64,000 nt of DNA from SIG565 sp045656145 (GTDB lineage: Bacteria; Bacillota; Clostridia; Oscillospirales; Acutalibacteraceae): NCBI GenBank assembly GCA_045656145.1, contig JAZOQP010000047.1, positions 1 through 64,000 of the forward strand, written 5' to 3'. Of this stretch, positions 33,770 to 42,200 are shown one piece after another. A program made the translations under genes and the position numbers. Below the pieces are notes generated by a model. It ran no database searches. It saw only the letters and a list, made by a program, of their open reading frames with translations, and was not told the origin of the DNA. Numbering within the stretch: the first letter of the stretch is position 1; every line of letters begins with the position of its first letter.

Positions 33770-34406
33770 TGTTTCTTGCCTCCTTAACAATCTTTACCGA
33801 CTCTTTGCAGAGTTCGATTATCTTATCCCATTCGCCGTTATCGATAAGGTCTGCAGTAACCATATATGAACCACCGCAAGCACAAATAACGGGGCAGGAA
33901 ATATATTCCTTAAGGTTTTTAAGCGAAACGCCACCTGTGGGCATTACCTTAAACATCGGGAACGGAGCTGCCATAGCCTTAATTTTTGCAAGACCGCCTG
34001 ACTGCTCAGCAGGGAAGAATTTTAAAACTTCAAGGCCTAGCTTAAATGCAGCATGGTAATCGGTAGGGGTTGTGCAACCGGGGTAAATCGGCATGCCAAC
34101 TTCCTGACAGTATTTAACAATTTCAATATCAAGACCGGGAGTTACAACGAATTTTGCGCCCGCAGCCTTTGCCTTATCAACCTGCTCGGTTGTCATAACA
34201 GTGCCGGCACCAACGAGCATATCGGGACAGGTTTCGCTCATAATTTTGATTGCCTTATCGGCACCTGCGGCGCGGAAAGTTACTTCAGCTACAGGAAGTC
34301 CACCCTCGCATAAAGCCTTTGCAAGCGGTGCGGCATCACGCTCGGGGTTATTAAGCTTAATAACCGGAACAACGCCAATTTCACTAATAATCTTATTTGT
34401 ATCCAT
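33762..34406 (-). CDS. eda: KDPG aldolase
   Basis: Eda splits 2-keto-3-deoxy-6-phosphogluconate into pyruvate and glyceraldehyde-3-phosphate. The 214-residue protein has the catalytic glutamate in VAEVTFRAAGAD, the Schiff-base lysine in LEVLKFFPAEQSGG, and MPTGGVSLKNLKEY. ATG 34406 follows GGAGGAGATATTA. It is the first gene of the eda-kdgK pair and completes the uronate pathway with uxuA and uxuB from 9 kb away. Confidence 0.95.
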   Translation of the reverse strand: MDTNKIISEIGVVPVIKLNNPERDAAPLAKALCEGGLPVAEVTFRAAGADKAIKIMSETCPDMLVGAGTVMTTEQVDKAKAAGAKFVVTPGLDIEIVKYCQEVGMPIYPGCTTPTDYHAAFKLGLEVLKFFPAEQSGGLAKIKAMAAPFPMFKVMPTGGVSLKNLKEYISCPVICACGGSYMVTADLIDNGEWDKIIELCKESVKIVKEARNNG

Positions 34407-34442
34407 TAATATCTCCTCCAAGGATAAATATTTTACAAATAT

Positions 34443-34471
34443 AGTATATCATATCAAATTCACAATTTCAA
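34443..34471 (-). promoter_or_regulatory. Promoter of eda-kdgK
   Basis: TTGAAA (34471-34466) and TATACT (34448-34443) with 17 nt between. The spacer and -10 are rich in short AT palindromes that could hold an operator. Confidence 0.7.
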
Positions 34472-34488
34472 TAAACTAATTCGAAAAT

Positions 34489-35688
34489 TTATCTATTTTT
34501 ATCCATGGTGCTTCCTCTTTTTAGCGAATCCTTGCCAAATCTCTCGCGGATAGAATAAATACTGTTTTCTATCGTTTCCATCTTGATTTTACTGTTTGTA
34601 TCTTCAAAAAGGTCGGTCTGCTCGGCAATAATATCCTTTTTAAGATTTATTGCCCTTACACCAATGCTTCTGACCGGTGTTTCCCAATAGAAATTTTCTC
34701 TGAACAAATCTAGCGCCGCCTCGGCCAAAACGGTTGAAACATCGGTAGGACTAAGCAGCGCCCTGCTGGGTTCTTTGGTGGATAAATCGGTATCCCTTAT
34801 ATGCACCTGAACTCCGCCTGCAAAAAGTCTTTCTCGCCTTAGCTTTTCGGTTACCTCTTCGCTAAGGGATAAAAGCATCTGCCAAATTTCCTCTTCATTT
34901 ATAAAATCCTTGGCGCCCGTAACACTTTTACCTATGCTTTTAGGCGGTGTTTTTGCGTTCATATCTGAAACGGGGGAATCATCAAGCCCTAAAGCGTATC
35001 TTTTAAGGTCTATTCCGTTTTTGCCTAGAATCCTGTTAAGCGTTTCATCCCCTATAATCGTTAAATCTCCAATAGAAAAAACTCCTATGGAATTTAATTT
35101 TTCGGCGGTCTTCCGCCCTGCAAAGAGCAGGCTCGATACCGGCAAATCATAAATCTTTTCCTTAAAGTTATCCCTCATTAAAACGGTTACCGCATCGGGT
35201 TTTTTCATATCACTTCCAAGCTTTGCCAACACCTTATTAAAGCTTACCCCAACGCTCACCGTTATTCCAAGCTCATTTTTAATATCTTTTCTTATTTTTT
35301 CGGCTATCTCCTCGCCCGAGCCAAAGAGCATTGTGCTGCCCGTAACATCAAGCCAACATTCATCAATTCCAAAGGGCTCGATTTTATCGGTATATTTCGC
35401 ATAAATTTTGCGTGCAAGAAGCGAATACTCCTCATATTTTTCATAGTTAGGCGGAAGAGTTACCAAATCGGGACATTTTTGCTTAGCCTGCCAAATGGCC
35501 TCGGCGGTTTTAACATTATATTTCTTTGCAATTTCATTTTTAGCAAGCACTATTCCGTGCCTTTCTTCACGGCTTCCGCAAACCGCAACGGGCAAATCGC
35601 GAAGCGTTTGATTATCAAGCAGGCTTACCGATGCGAAAAAGTTATTCAAATCGCAATGCAAAATTATTCGCTCTTTCAGTTCTCCCAC
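34489..35688 (-). CDS. dinB: DNA polymerase IV (Y-family)
   Basis: The 399-residue translesion polymerase has HCDLNNFFASV near residue 11 and the catalytic DE pair in GIDECWLDVTGS near 103. The helix-hairpin-helix and little-finger domains follow (KSIGKSVTGAKDF). The start is probably GTG 35688; the SD-like AAAGGTGG lies very close to it, so the start is uncertain. A LexA-type box covers its transcription start. It lies downstream of the two phage-like genes on the same strand. Confidence 0.92.
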   Translation of the reverse strand: MGELKERIILHCDLNNFFASVSLLDNQTLRDLPVAVCGSREERHGIVLAKNEIAKKYNVKTAEAIWQAKQKCPDLVTLPPNYEKYEEYSLLARKIYAKYTDKIEPFGIDECWLDVTGSTMLFGSGEEIAEKIRKDIKNELGITVSVGVSFNKVLAKLGSDMKKPDAVTVLMRDNFKEKIYDLPVSSLLFAGRKTAEKLNSIGVFSIGDLTIIGDETLNRILGKNGIDLKRYALGLDDSPVSDMNAKTPPKSIGKSVTGAKDFINEEEIWQMLLSLSEEVTEKLRRERLFAGGVQVHIRDTDLSTKEPSRALLSPTDVSTVLAEAALDLFRENFYWETPVRSIGVRAINLKKDIIAEQTDLFEDTNSKIKMETIENSIYSIRERFGKDSLKRGSTMDKNR

Positions 35689-35699
35689 CCACCTTTCTC

Positions 35700-35713
35700 A
35701 GAACATCTGTTCT
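35700..35713 (-). promoter_or_regulatory. LexA (DinR) box of dinB
   Basis: AGAACATCTGTTCT fits the Firmicutes SOS consensus GAAC-N4-GTTC exactly. It starts 3 bp after the -10 and covers the expected transcription start. Confidence 0.8.
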
Positions 35714-35716
35714 TAA

Positions 35717-35745
35717 ATTTTACCACAAAAAAAGCCTTTTGTAAA
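35717..35745 (-). promoter_or_regulatory. Promoter of dinB
   Basis: TTTACA (35745-35740) and TAAAAT (35722-35717) have a 17-nt spacer on the minus strand. The -35 sits in a small hairpin (GCCT/AGGC plus T-run) that may end the upstream transcript. Confidence 0.7.
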
Positions 35746-35756
35746 TAGGCAATTTA

Positions 35757-36074
35757 TTACTGCATATTAAATTTTTCCAAGGCCTTTGAGTGAAGCCTTT
35801 CAATCTGCCTTTTTGAATAATTTAAACTCTCCGCTATGCTTTCAAGGCTCATTCCGAGAATATATTTTGAAAAGAGAATTTCCCTTAAAATATTTTCATC
35901 AACACTTCCTATTTCTTCCTCGATTTTTCGCCTTAGAGTTTCGGCATTTTTAAGTATATTTATATATGTATCATAATGCGAAATATCATTTCTCATTAAA
36001 TTCTTTGCCGAATCAATTTTTGGTTGCTGAAGCCTATATAGTATTAAATAATCCTTCTTTTCCTGCCTCGACAT
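35757..36074 (-). CDS. Sigma-70 region 4-like phage-type regulator (DUF1492-like)
   Basis: The 105-residue protein has a coiled-coil-like first half (ETLRRKIEEEIGSVDENILREI) and a C-terminal helix-turn-helix of sigma region 4 type: FSKYILGMSLESIAESLNYS followed by KRQIERLHSKALEKF. Such small proteins (ArpU/DUF1492 groups) are late-gene or element regulators in phages and conjugative elements. It follows the zinc-ribbon gene by 2 nt. Function here is not known. Confidence 0.75.
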   Translation of the reverse strand: MSRQEKKDYLILYRLQQPKIDSAKNLMRNDISHYDTYINILKNAETLRRKIEEEIGSVDENILREILFSKYILGMSLESIAESLNYSKRQIERLHSKALEKFNMQ

Positions 36075-36076
36075 TT

Positions 36077-36436
36077 CTATCGCCTCCCCGAAACATATTC
36101 GCCATAGGAAAGGTTTTTGCCATTTTGCTTATTATATTCGGCAACCTCTCTAAGCATAGCGCTTACCGGATTATTATGTAGCCAAATTTTATTCTCCTCT
36201 TGCCTTTTATAAGCCGCCTCCCCCTTCTTTTTGCAGGCCGATGAGCAATAATCCTGACCCGCTTTTACCCTGGCGCCGCAATAATGGCAATAATGCTCGG
36301 GCAACTCTATTATTAAATGACTCGCGCAAAAAGGGCAAAGCCGCATTTCCTCATAAGGACCAAAAATAAAAGAATGGGTTTCCTTTACCTTTTTCGGATA
36401 TCTGAATTCTTTTTCACAGTCCTGACATTTGTACAC
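36077..36436 (-). CDS. Zinc-ribbon protein of phage/mobile-element type
   Basis: The 119-residue protein has three cysteine pairs: CQDCEKEF at residue 4, CPFCASH near 34, and CHYCGARVKAGQDYCSSAC near 50-68. The C-terminus NPVSAMLREVAEYNKQNGKNLSYGEYV is a pattern I associate with small proteins of phages and integrative elements. The zinc ribbons suggest nucleic-acid or protein binding. It is the first gene behind the minus-strand promoter of the XRE/ImmA switch. Confidence 0.65.
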   Translation of the reverse strand: MYKCQDCEKEFRYPKKVKETHSFIFGPYEEMRLCPFCASHLIIELPEHYCHYCGARVKAGQDYCSSACKKKGEAAYKRQEENKIWLHNNPVSAMLREVAEYNKQNGKNLSYGEYVSGRR

Positions 36437-36460
36437 CTAAACCACTCCTGAAAATAATAC

Positions 36461-36489
36461 TTGACAATTACTGAAAACTGTAATATAAT
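36461..36489 (+). promoter_or_regulatory. Consensus promoter of the XRE/ImmA pair
   Basis: TTGACA (36461-36466) and TATAAT (36484-36489) with a 17-nt spacer are a perfect sigma-A consensus. The leader to the XRE gene is about 125 nt and crosses the opposing promoter. Confidence 0.85.
36467..36484. promoter_or_regulatory. Operator 1 of the XRE/ImmA switch
   Basis: ATTAC-N8-GTAAT, filling exactly the spacer of the plus-strand promoter. Confidence 0.7.
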
Positions 36490-36493
36490 TTGA

Positions 36494-36505
36494 GTATCAT
36501 GATAC
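36494..36505. promoter_or_regulatory. Perfect 12-bp palindrome between operators 1 and 2
   Basis: GTATCATGATAC lies at the expected transcription start of the plus-strand promoter. It does not fit the ATTAC-N8-GTAAT pattern, so it may bind another protein or be chance. Confidence 0.35.
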
Positions 36506-36508
36506 AAT

Positions 36509-36526
36509 ATTACTGAATTCAGTAGC
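36509..36526. promoter_or_regulatory. Operator 2 of the XRE/ImmA switch
   Basis: ATTAC-N8-GTAGC, containing the perfect 14-bp palindrome TACTGAATTCAGTA (36511-36524). It lies between the two opposing promoters. Confidence 0.65.
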
Positions 36527-36534
36527 CTAATTCT

Positions 36535-36563
36535 ATTATATTACGCATTTCCGTAATTGTCAA
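36535..36563 (-). promoter_or_regulatory. Consensus promoter of the zinc-ribbon/sigma-like genes
   Basis: TTGACA (36563-36558) and TATAAT (36540-36535) with 17 nt between are a second perfect consensus, on the minus strand. It faces the plus promoter, and the two transcripts would overlap. Confidence 0.85.
36540..36557. promoter_or_regulatory. Operator 3 of the XRE/ImmA switch
   Basis: ATTAC-N8-GTAAT with the extended arms ATTACG/CGTAAT, filling the spacer of the minus-strand promoter. Confidence 0.7.
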
Positions 36564-36571
36564 TAAGTTAC

Positions 36572-36589
36572 TTTACGATTTTTAGTAAT
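36572..36589. promoter_or_regulatory. Operator 4 of the XRE/ImmA switch
   Basis: TTTAC-N8-GTAAT, just upstream of the minus promoter and within the leader of the XRE gene. Confidence 0.6.
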
Positions 36590-36620
36590 TTGTATACTTG
36601 CACAAAAAGGGGTGTGTAGT

Positions 36621-36962
36621 ATGACCGAAACATACTTAAGAATTGACGAATTATGTCGAAAAAATAAAATTAATGTAACTGCGCTTTGTAGAGAGTGCTC
36701 AATACCAAGAGCCTCGCTATCTGATTATAAGATGGGAAGAATAAAAACCCTATCGGCTTCTACCCTTTCAAAAATTTCAGAATATTTTGGGGTAAGCGTT
36801 GAATATTTAATGGGTGGCGAAGCCCCCTCGGCCGATGAAGAGAGCCTCAAGGTTGCACTCTTTGGCGGCGATGCCAGGGTTACCGATGAAATGTGGAATG
36901 AAGTTAAACGGTACGCGCAGTATATAAAGGAACGTGAAAATGGAAACGGAGAAACTTTATAA
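36621..36962 (+). CDS. XRE-family repressor (cI/ImmR-like)
   Basis: The 113-residue protein has an N-terminal helix-turn-helix: LCRKNKINVTALCRECSIPRASLSDYKMG, then KTLSASTLSKISEYFGVSVEYLMGG. The C-terminal 40 residues form an acidic tail that includes VTDEMWNEVKRYAQYIKERENG. I start at ATG 36621 behind AAAGGGGTG. It overlaps the ImmA gene. With the ATTAC-N8-GTAAT array upstream it is the likely repressor of both promoters. Confidence 0.88.
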   Translation: MTETYLRIDELCRKNKINVTALCRECSIPRASLSDYKMGRIKTLSASTLSKISEYFGVSVEYLMGGEAPSADEESLKVALFGGDARVTDEMWNEVKRYAQYIKERENGNGETL

Positions 36963-37338
36963 TTTAGCCGAAAACGATGGCATTGCGCTCGATTTTTATC
37001 CCATGCCGAGAAATCTTTCGGCGGTAGTAGATCTAAGCGGCAAATATTTTATAGCACTTGACCCCTTGGTGCTTGGAAGTTCAGCTCTTGAAAGGGTCTG
37101 CCTTGCTCATGAACTCGGGCATTGCAAAACAGGAAGCACATATAATGTTTATTCCCCGCTCGACCTTAGAGCAAAGCACGAAAACAGGGCAACTAAATGG
37201 GCGGTTGATACACTAATCCCCCGCGCCGACCTTAAAGAAGCAATAAAAAAAGGCTACCGAGATATAAGCTCCTTGGCGGAATACTTTTCGGTAACCGAAG
37301 AATTTATGAAAAAGGCAATAGAAATATATAGAATATGA
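36940..37338 (+). CDS. ImmA/IrrE-family metallopeptidase
   Basis: The 132-residue protein has the zinc-protease motif HELGH (in VCLAHELGHCKTGS) near residue 60 and the downstream ENRATKWAVDTLIP typical of the family. ImmA-type enzymes cut the partner XRE repressor upon DNA damage or other signals (known for ICEBs1 ImmR and Deinococcus DdrO). It overlaps the end of the XRE gene by 23 nt, so the two are coupled. The start may also be GTG at 36934. Confidence 0.9.
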   Translation: METEKLYNLAENDGIALDFYPMPRNLSAVVDLSGKYFIALDPLVLGSSALERVCLAHELGHCKTGSTYNVYSPLDLRAKHENRATKWAVDTLIPRADLKEAIKKGYRDISSLAEYFSVTEEFMKKAIEIYRI

Positions 37339-37339
37339 A

Positions 37340-37376
37340 AACAACCCATCGGCTAATCCGATGGGTTGTTCTTTTT
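37340..37376. terminator. Terminator after the ImmA gene
   Basis: A 13-bp stem AACAACCCATCGG/CCGATGGGTTGTT with loop CTAAT is followed by CTTTTT. It also lies at the 3' end of the 3D-domain gene. Confidence 0.85.
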
Positions 37377-37406
37377 AAGAGAAAATCTATGAAAAAATAT
37401 GAAAAG

Positions 37407-38468
37407 CTAGTTTAACACATAAACTTCAATATTTCTTCTGCCAAATTGACGGCAAGCAGCCTTGCTTGCGAAGAAAAGGTCGAAGTTGGTGGGCCTTGTT
37501 TTTACAAATCCGCCTGTATCCGCGGCTACAGCGTAACCATATATATATGCTCCATCTGAAGATTTAATATAAAACTTCGTGCCATAAGGAAAGAGATTTG
37601 TGTTAATAGCAACACAGCCGGGTTTTAACTTCATTCCCGAAGCACCCTTTGTGCCGGGTTGATAATATGCGGTTGCCTGAACGGTTATATGCTTTTTATA
37701 GCTAACAGGATTTCCGTTTTTATCAAGCTCGATGGGTTTATCAGGTTTAATCTGAGAAATGGTTTTAACGCTTGCTGAGGTTGTAACGGCAGGCTTCTTG
37801 GTGCCGATGGTAATAACCTCATGCACAGCCTCTTTAACAACCTTTTCGCTAAGGGTTTCGGTGGAGGTTTCCTTACCGTTTACATATTTTGTAAGGGTTG
37901 TAACCTGCTTCTCGCCCTCACTTCCCTTGGTTGTAACGGTTTTGCCCGTTGTTTTGTTTGAATAAACCGTTTTTGAAGTGTAAGGAATTCTTTTAGATAC
38001 GGTTGAAGTAACATAGTTAATATCAACAATATCAATATAAGATGTTTCGTTAATAGCTGTATCTAACGGAAGATTAACAGTATCGTGTTCATCAAGGGTA
38101 ATTCCTGCAGCGGTAATTGCCTCAGCCACAGTCTGCCCTTTTAAAATGCAAACTTCTTTGGTATCCTTGCCAACGGTTACAAAAACCGGGAAGGTATACT
38201 TTAGGGAAATATCGATGTTATTTCCTTTTTCGGTAACATTTACTACCTTGTAATTATTGGAAGTAAGGGTAGCCAACCTTAAAATATCGGTTGGGCTTGA
38301 TTTTAAAGAATAAATGGTTTGAACCGACTTACCGTCGTTAACCGTGATTTTGTTGACTGAAAAGCCGAGAACAATCAGAGTTGCCAAAAGCACCGATGCC
38401 ATAAAGGCGATTTGCTTTACTCGCTCTAAACCGAAGCGCGCAATCATATGTTTGATTTTTTCTGTCAT
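37407..38468 (-). CDS. DUF348/G5/3D-domain cell-wall protein (YabE-like)
   Basis: The 353-residue protein has one membrane anchor (residues about 20-38), a DUF348 ubiquitin-like unit (FVTVGKDTKEVCILKGQTVAEAITAAGI), a G5 region (about 155-225) and a C-terminal 3D domain. The 3D domain holds VQATAYYQPG, YGYAVAADTGGFVK and FDLFFAS, including the catalytic-type aspartates. It resembles B. subtilis YabE and related proteins implicated in peptidoglycan turnover and resuscitation. It should act outside the membrane. Confidence 0.88.
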   Translation of the reverse strand: MTEKIKHMIARFGLERVKQIAFMASVLLATLIVLGFSVNKITVNDGKSVQTIYSLKSSPTDILRLATLTSNNYKVVNVTEKGNNIDISLKYTFPVFVTVGKDTKEVCILKGQTVAEAITAAGITLDEHDTVNLPLDTAINETSYIDIVDINYVTSTVSKRIPYTSKTVYSNKTTGKTVTTKGSEGEKQVTTLTKYVNGKETSTETLSEKVVKEAVHEVITIGTKKPAVTTSASVKTISQIKPDKPIELDKNGNPVSYKKHITVQATAYYQPGTKGASGMKLKPGCVAINTNLFPYGTKFYIKSSDGAYIYGYAVAADTGGFVKTRPTNFDLFFASKAACRQFGRRNIEVYVLN

Positions 38469-38524
38469 TAAATAACTCCTTTAATTTCGCTACCGCAGTA
38501 GCTATTTTCGCACGAGCAAAATCT

Positions 38525-38553
38525 ATTATATATATGTTGTGTTGAAATGTCAA
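38525..38553 (-). promoter_or_regulatory. Consensus promoter of the 3D-domain gene
   Basis: TTGACA (38553-38548) and TATAAT (38530-38525) with a 17-nt spacer. Confidence 0.85.
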
Positions 38554-38841
38554 ACTAAAGAAGCACCCTCTTTTTGTGCATTTTGCACAATTAAAGTTAC
38601 AAATCTCTAAAAATTACAGAATTGTAACTTTTTTAGGACGGTTCTATTGGTAAAAAGTGGTAATAGGTTTGTTCAAAAAGCCGAAATCGGCGTTTTATTG
38701 GGGATAACTCGGCATTTCTAACACCAAATTTACCACAATTTGTGCCTTTTTATTTTATTATATGCCCATTTCCACAATATAATGCAGTAATGGTTTTTTC
38801 AAATAAATGGACAAATTTCCCCGCCAAAAAACACAAAAAGC

Positions 38842-38879
38842 AAAAACCTTGATAGTAAACTCTACCATCAAGGTTTTTT
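38842..38879. terminator. Orphan terminator-like hairpin
   Basis: AACCTTGATaGTA pairs with TACcATCAAGGTT and is bounded by A and T runs. No gene end is near. Its arms resemble the ruvX terminator at 43394-43432, so it may be moved or copied sequence. Confidence 0.6.
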
Positions 38880-38960
38880 GTATAACGAAAACCACGCGAT
38901 AGTCGCGTGGCTCTATAGAGGTTAACCGGTGAATAATGAAAGATACAGGACCGTGCTTTC

Positions 38961-39095
38961 GCCTCCCTCTGATGAGGGAGGTGGATTTTTGCGTAGCAAA
39001 AAGACGGAGGGAGAGAATAATGGAATAAAAACATAATCTAAGTTTTCTCTCCCTCAGTTTCGCTAAGGCTCAACAGCTCCCTCATCAGAGGGAGC
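38961..39095. repeat. MITE-like element with palindromic terminal repeats
   Basis: The 20-base ends 38961-38980 and 39076-39095 are inverted copies (18 of 20), and each end is itself a hairpin (CCTCCCTC/GAGGGAGG). A second inner inverted pair (GGAGGGAGAGAA with TTCTCTCCCTC) lies inside. There is no coding capacity. Confidence 0.7.
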
Positions 39096-39212
39096 CAAGG
39101 ACTTAATTGACCAGTTTACTGGTAACTAGTAACCATTGCATGGCTGGCAGGCCAACTAAAAAACGCACTTGTTCGTAGCCAGTATCGGTTAGGGCTATGC
39201 CCGAAAATGAAA

Positions 39213-39243
39213 AACCACCCGCTATGCGGGTGGTTATTTTTTG
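39213..39243 (-). terminator. Terminator of the large repeat protein gene
   Basis: The 10-bp stem AACCACCCGC/GCGGGTGGTT with loop TAT is flanked by T-tracts on both strands. Confidence 0.8.
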
Positions 39244-39261
39244 TTCTTTATTTAATTTTGC

Positions 39262-42200
39262 TTATTGTAAATAAAATATATATCCGGCGAGAAAATCATA
39301 GCCATCGGAATAAGTGGCTCTCAATTTTTGGCTGGTATCTATTTTTAGTCTTTTAGTAACGGTGTTTTTAGCGTTTGGCATTTCGATACAGTTAAAAATA
39401 GTTATATCATTACCTGACACTTTATAATAATATTCTATACCGCCACCAACGCATCCATCATAACTATAATACCAATAGGTCACTATTCCATTTGAGCTAA
39501 AACTTAAACTAACGCCGTAACCCGCCTCGTAATATATATATTCACTATGCATTTTTAAGCTCATAATTTTAACCGCACCGCAAACCTTACACTTATTGTT
39601 TACATATTGATGCGCCGCCTTGCTTCCTGTGGTCGCCTTGCAAATTGAACAGGTTTTGAGCTTTTTGCAGGTGGCCTTGCTATATTTATGCGTATGCTGA
39701 TAAGAGAAGGCATTTTTGCTCGCGCTCCAAGCTGAATAATACTTTTTGCCGCCTACTGTTTTATAGGTGCGAACGCGTACATAATAGGTTTTCTTGGGCT
39801 TTAGACCATTCAATGTAGCGGTTGTTGTTTTATAGCTTGTTATAGTTTTAGTCTTAGCCGATTTAAAGGTTTGGCTTGTCGCATACTGAATTTGGTAACC
39901 TGTTACCTGCGCCGACTTTTTAGTTATTGTTACTTTAATGTCATTTTTATTTACAGTTAATTTGCTAACGGTTGTTTTTGCAGGGTTAATGGTGAAATAT
40001 AATGTCTTAGTTCCACTATAGTTGCCCTTAAATTTAACAGTTACCTTGTATGTTCCAACATTCTTTAAGCCACCGGCATAGGTTACTGTGTAATTGCTCT
40101 TAGAAACAGTCTTTCCTGCCGAGTCCTTAACAGTTACACTTGGCTTTTTAACCTTACCATCATAGGTATAGCTTGTGGCTGAAAGTTTAATGGTTTTTAC
40201 ATACTTAATTGCGGTGGTTGTTGACTTACCGCATACGCTACATTTCCGAACTATCTTACCACTCTTTTTAAGGGTAGCTTTGGTAGTGGTTGTTTTGTAG
40301 GAATGAGTAATTGTGCGCTTTGCATTGCATACATTACATGCTGTATCACATTTATTTGTATACTTATGTGCCGGCACTTTACGTGAGGCTTTACATACAT
40401 TGCAATATTTATCACAAGCATTTGAATATGTATGCTTTATAGTGCGTTTTGCCTTGCACACATTACAGGTTGTATCACACTTATTTGTGTATTTATGTGC
40501 CGGTACTGTACGCGATGCTTTACATACATTACAATATTTATCGCAAGCATTTGTGTACTTATGTGACGGTACTGTACGCACAGCTTTACATACATTGCAA
40601 TATTTATCACAAGCATTTGTGTATTTATGTGACGGTACTGTACGTGTTATACCGCATACATTACAATATTTATCGCAAGCATTTGAATATGTATGCTTTA
40701 TAGTGCGCTTTGCATTGCATACATTACAGGTTGTATCGCATTTATTTGAGTACTCATGTGCCGGCACTTCGCGTGTTATGCTGCATATATTACAATATTT
40801 ATCGCAAGCGTTTGAATATATATGAGATGTGATTTTTGCTATAGTTGAAGTCTTGGTAGCTTTACATACAGTACAAGTATAGGTCTTAACACCATTTGCC
40901 TTGTGAGTAGCCGCCTTAGTTACCTTTCCGGAATCATACTTATGAGCAACCTTAGCGATTGTTTCAGTTTTGGTAGCCGCTTTACATAGCGTACACTTAT
41001 AGACCTTGGTACCGGTTGCAGTACAGGTGGCCTTCTTGGTTACCGTGCCCGAATCAGATTTGTGAGTTATATACCTATCTTCACCACATGAGTCGCAGAT
41101 TTCATCACAAGAATTTGAATAGGAGTGTTTATGTAATGTTACGATTGCTGGTTCGCTCGCCTCCCCAGTCGAATTTATATTAGTAGCAATGTATCTCTGA
41201 TAAACGTAATATACACCTGTCGATAGCGCATTAAACGCGGGGCTTAACTGCCAAGAATAACCGTTAATACTGTATTCGACTCCACTAACTGCTTCAATTT
41301 CAATAAAATTATCTCCTTGAGATTTGATGATAGGTTTCGGTGCTTTTGGCTGAGGTGCCGTGCCTTTTCCTTTCCCATCGCAAGAGTAACATGTAACCCA
41401 AATTTTAACATTGTATGTTATTCGACCACTACCTGAACAGTTATAACATTCAATTAAATGAACCTGGCCTTTTCCATTACAAGTAGAACAAAGATTCCAT
41501 TGCTCAACGGTATCACAAATCTCTCCTTTTCCTGAGCACTTAGAACATGTATAAGCCCATTTTGCATAAAATGTTGCATTTTTATCTTTGGTATATGAAC
41601 TAATAAGGGTTTCTCCGTTAGGAGTTAACGACCAGCCGAGGAAGGTATATCCGCTTTTTGAAACACTACCAAGCGATAATTCTACACCTTGAGTCTTCAC
41701 CTTAGTGAAATCAGAATTAGTTCCATCGTTATAACAAAATGTTATAGTATATCCTTTAGGTGTTTTTGCTTTCGAAGGCTCGCTAGTGTTGCTTTGTTTT
41801 GATGAACTTGTTTCTTTATAGCGCTGATAAAATGTATATTCCTTTTCCGGGGTCAGGTTATCGAATATTGGTTCATTTTGCCAATTTATACCATCTAAAC
41901 TATACTCGCACCCCTCTACATTTACTAAAGTAATTGTTGCGGCTAATACGCTTTCTATGATTGGTGCAGAAGGAGTTTTAGTACCATAACAAACATCGCA
42001 AACCAAATCATCGTCGCCACTATAAGTATGCTCAGCAACTCGTACGCTTCCGCACATATTACAATCAACATCACAAATAGCATCATACGTATGATTTGCC
42101 AACATGTTACAACTATTATAATACCATGTAGCACCAGTTAAATAATAGTTATCAGAAGCAATATTTATATTCTCTTTATTCTCTAATGAGCCCTTATAAT

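Larger units (their letters stand above)
38469..39261. other. Large intergenic region with hairpins and a MITE-like repeat
   Basis: About 790 bp without a credible gene. It holds the promoter of the 3D-domain gene at its left end, a small hairpin GCCGA/TCGGC at 38681-38692, a terminator-like hairpin at 38842-38879, a perfect 8-bp hairpin at 38892-38910, a repeat with terminal inverted repeats at 38961-39095, and the terminator of the large repeat protein at 39213-39243. Reading frames here are short and contain the repeats. Confidence 0.6.

Noticed and set aside
36077..37338. An intact prophage or integrative element
   Set aside because: Only a zinc-ribbon gene, a sigma-like gene, XRE and ImmA are present; no integrase, attachment repeats, replication or structural genes were found between 34.4 and 39 kb.
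38750..39034. Minus-strand frame of 94 codons
   Set aside because: It spans a terminator hairpin and half of the MITE-like repeat, and has no ribosome site or recognisable domain.
40307..40826. Regular 63-66 bp repeats resembling a CRISPR-like or tandem array, and a plus-strand frame of 170 codons through them
   Set aside because: The repeats are in frame on the minus strand within the large secreted protein, have no spacers, and the plus-strand frame is only their shadow.
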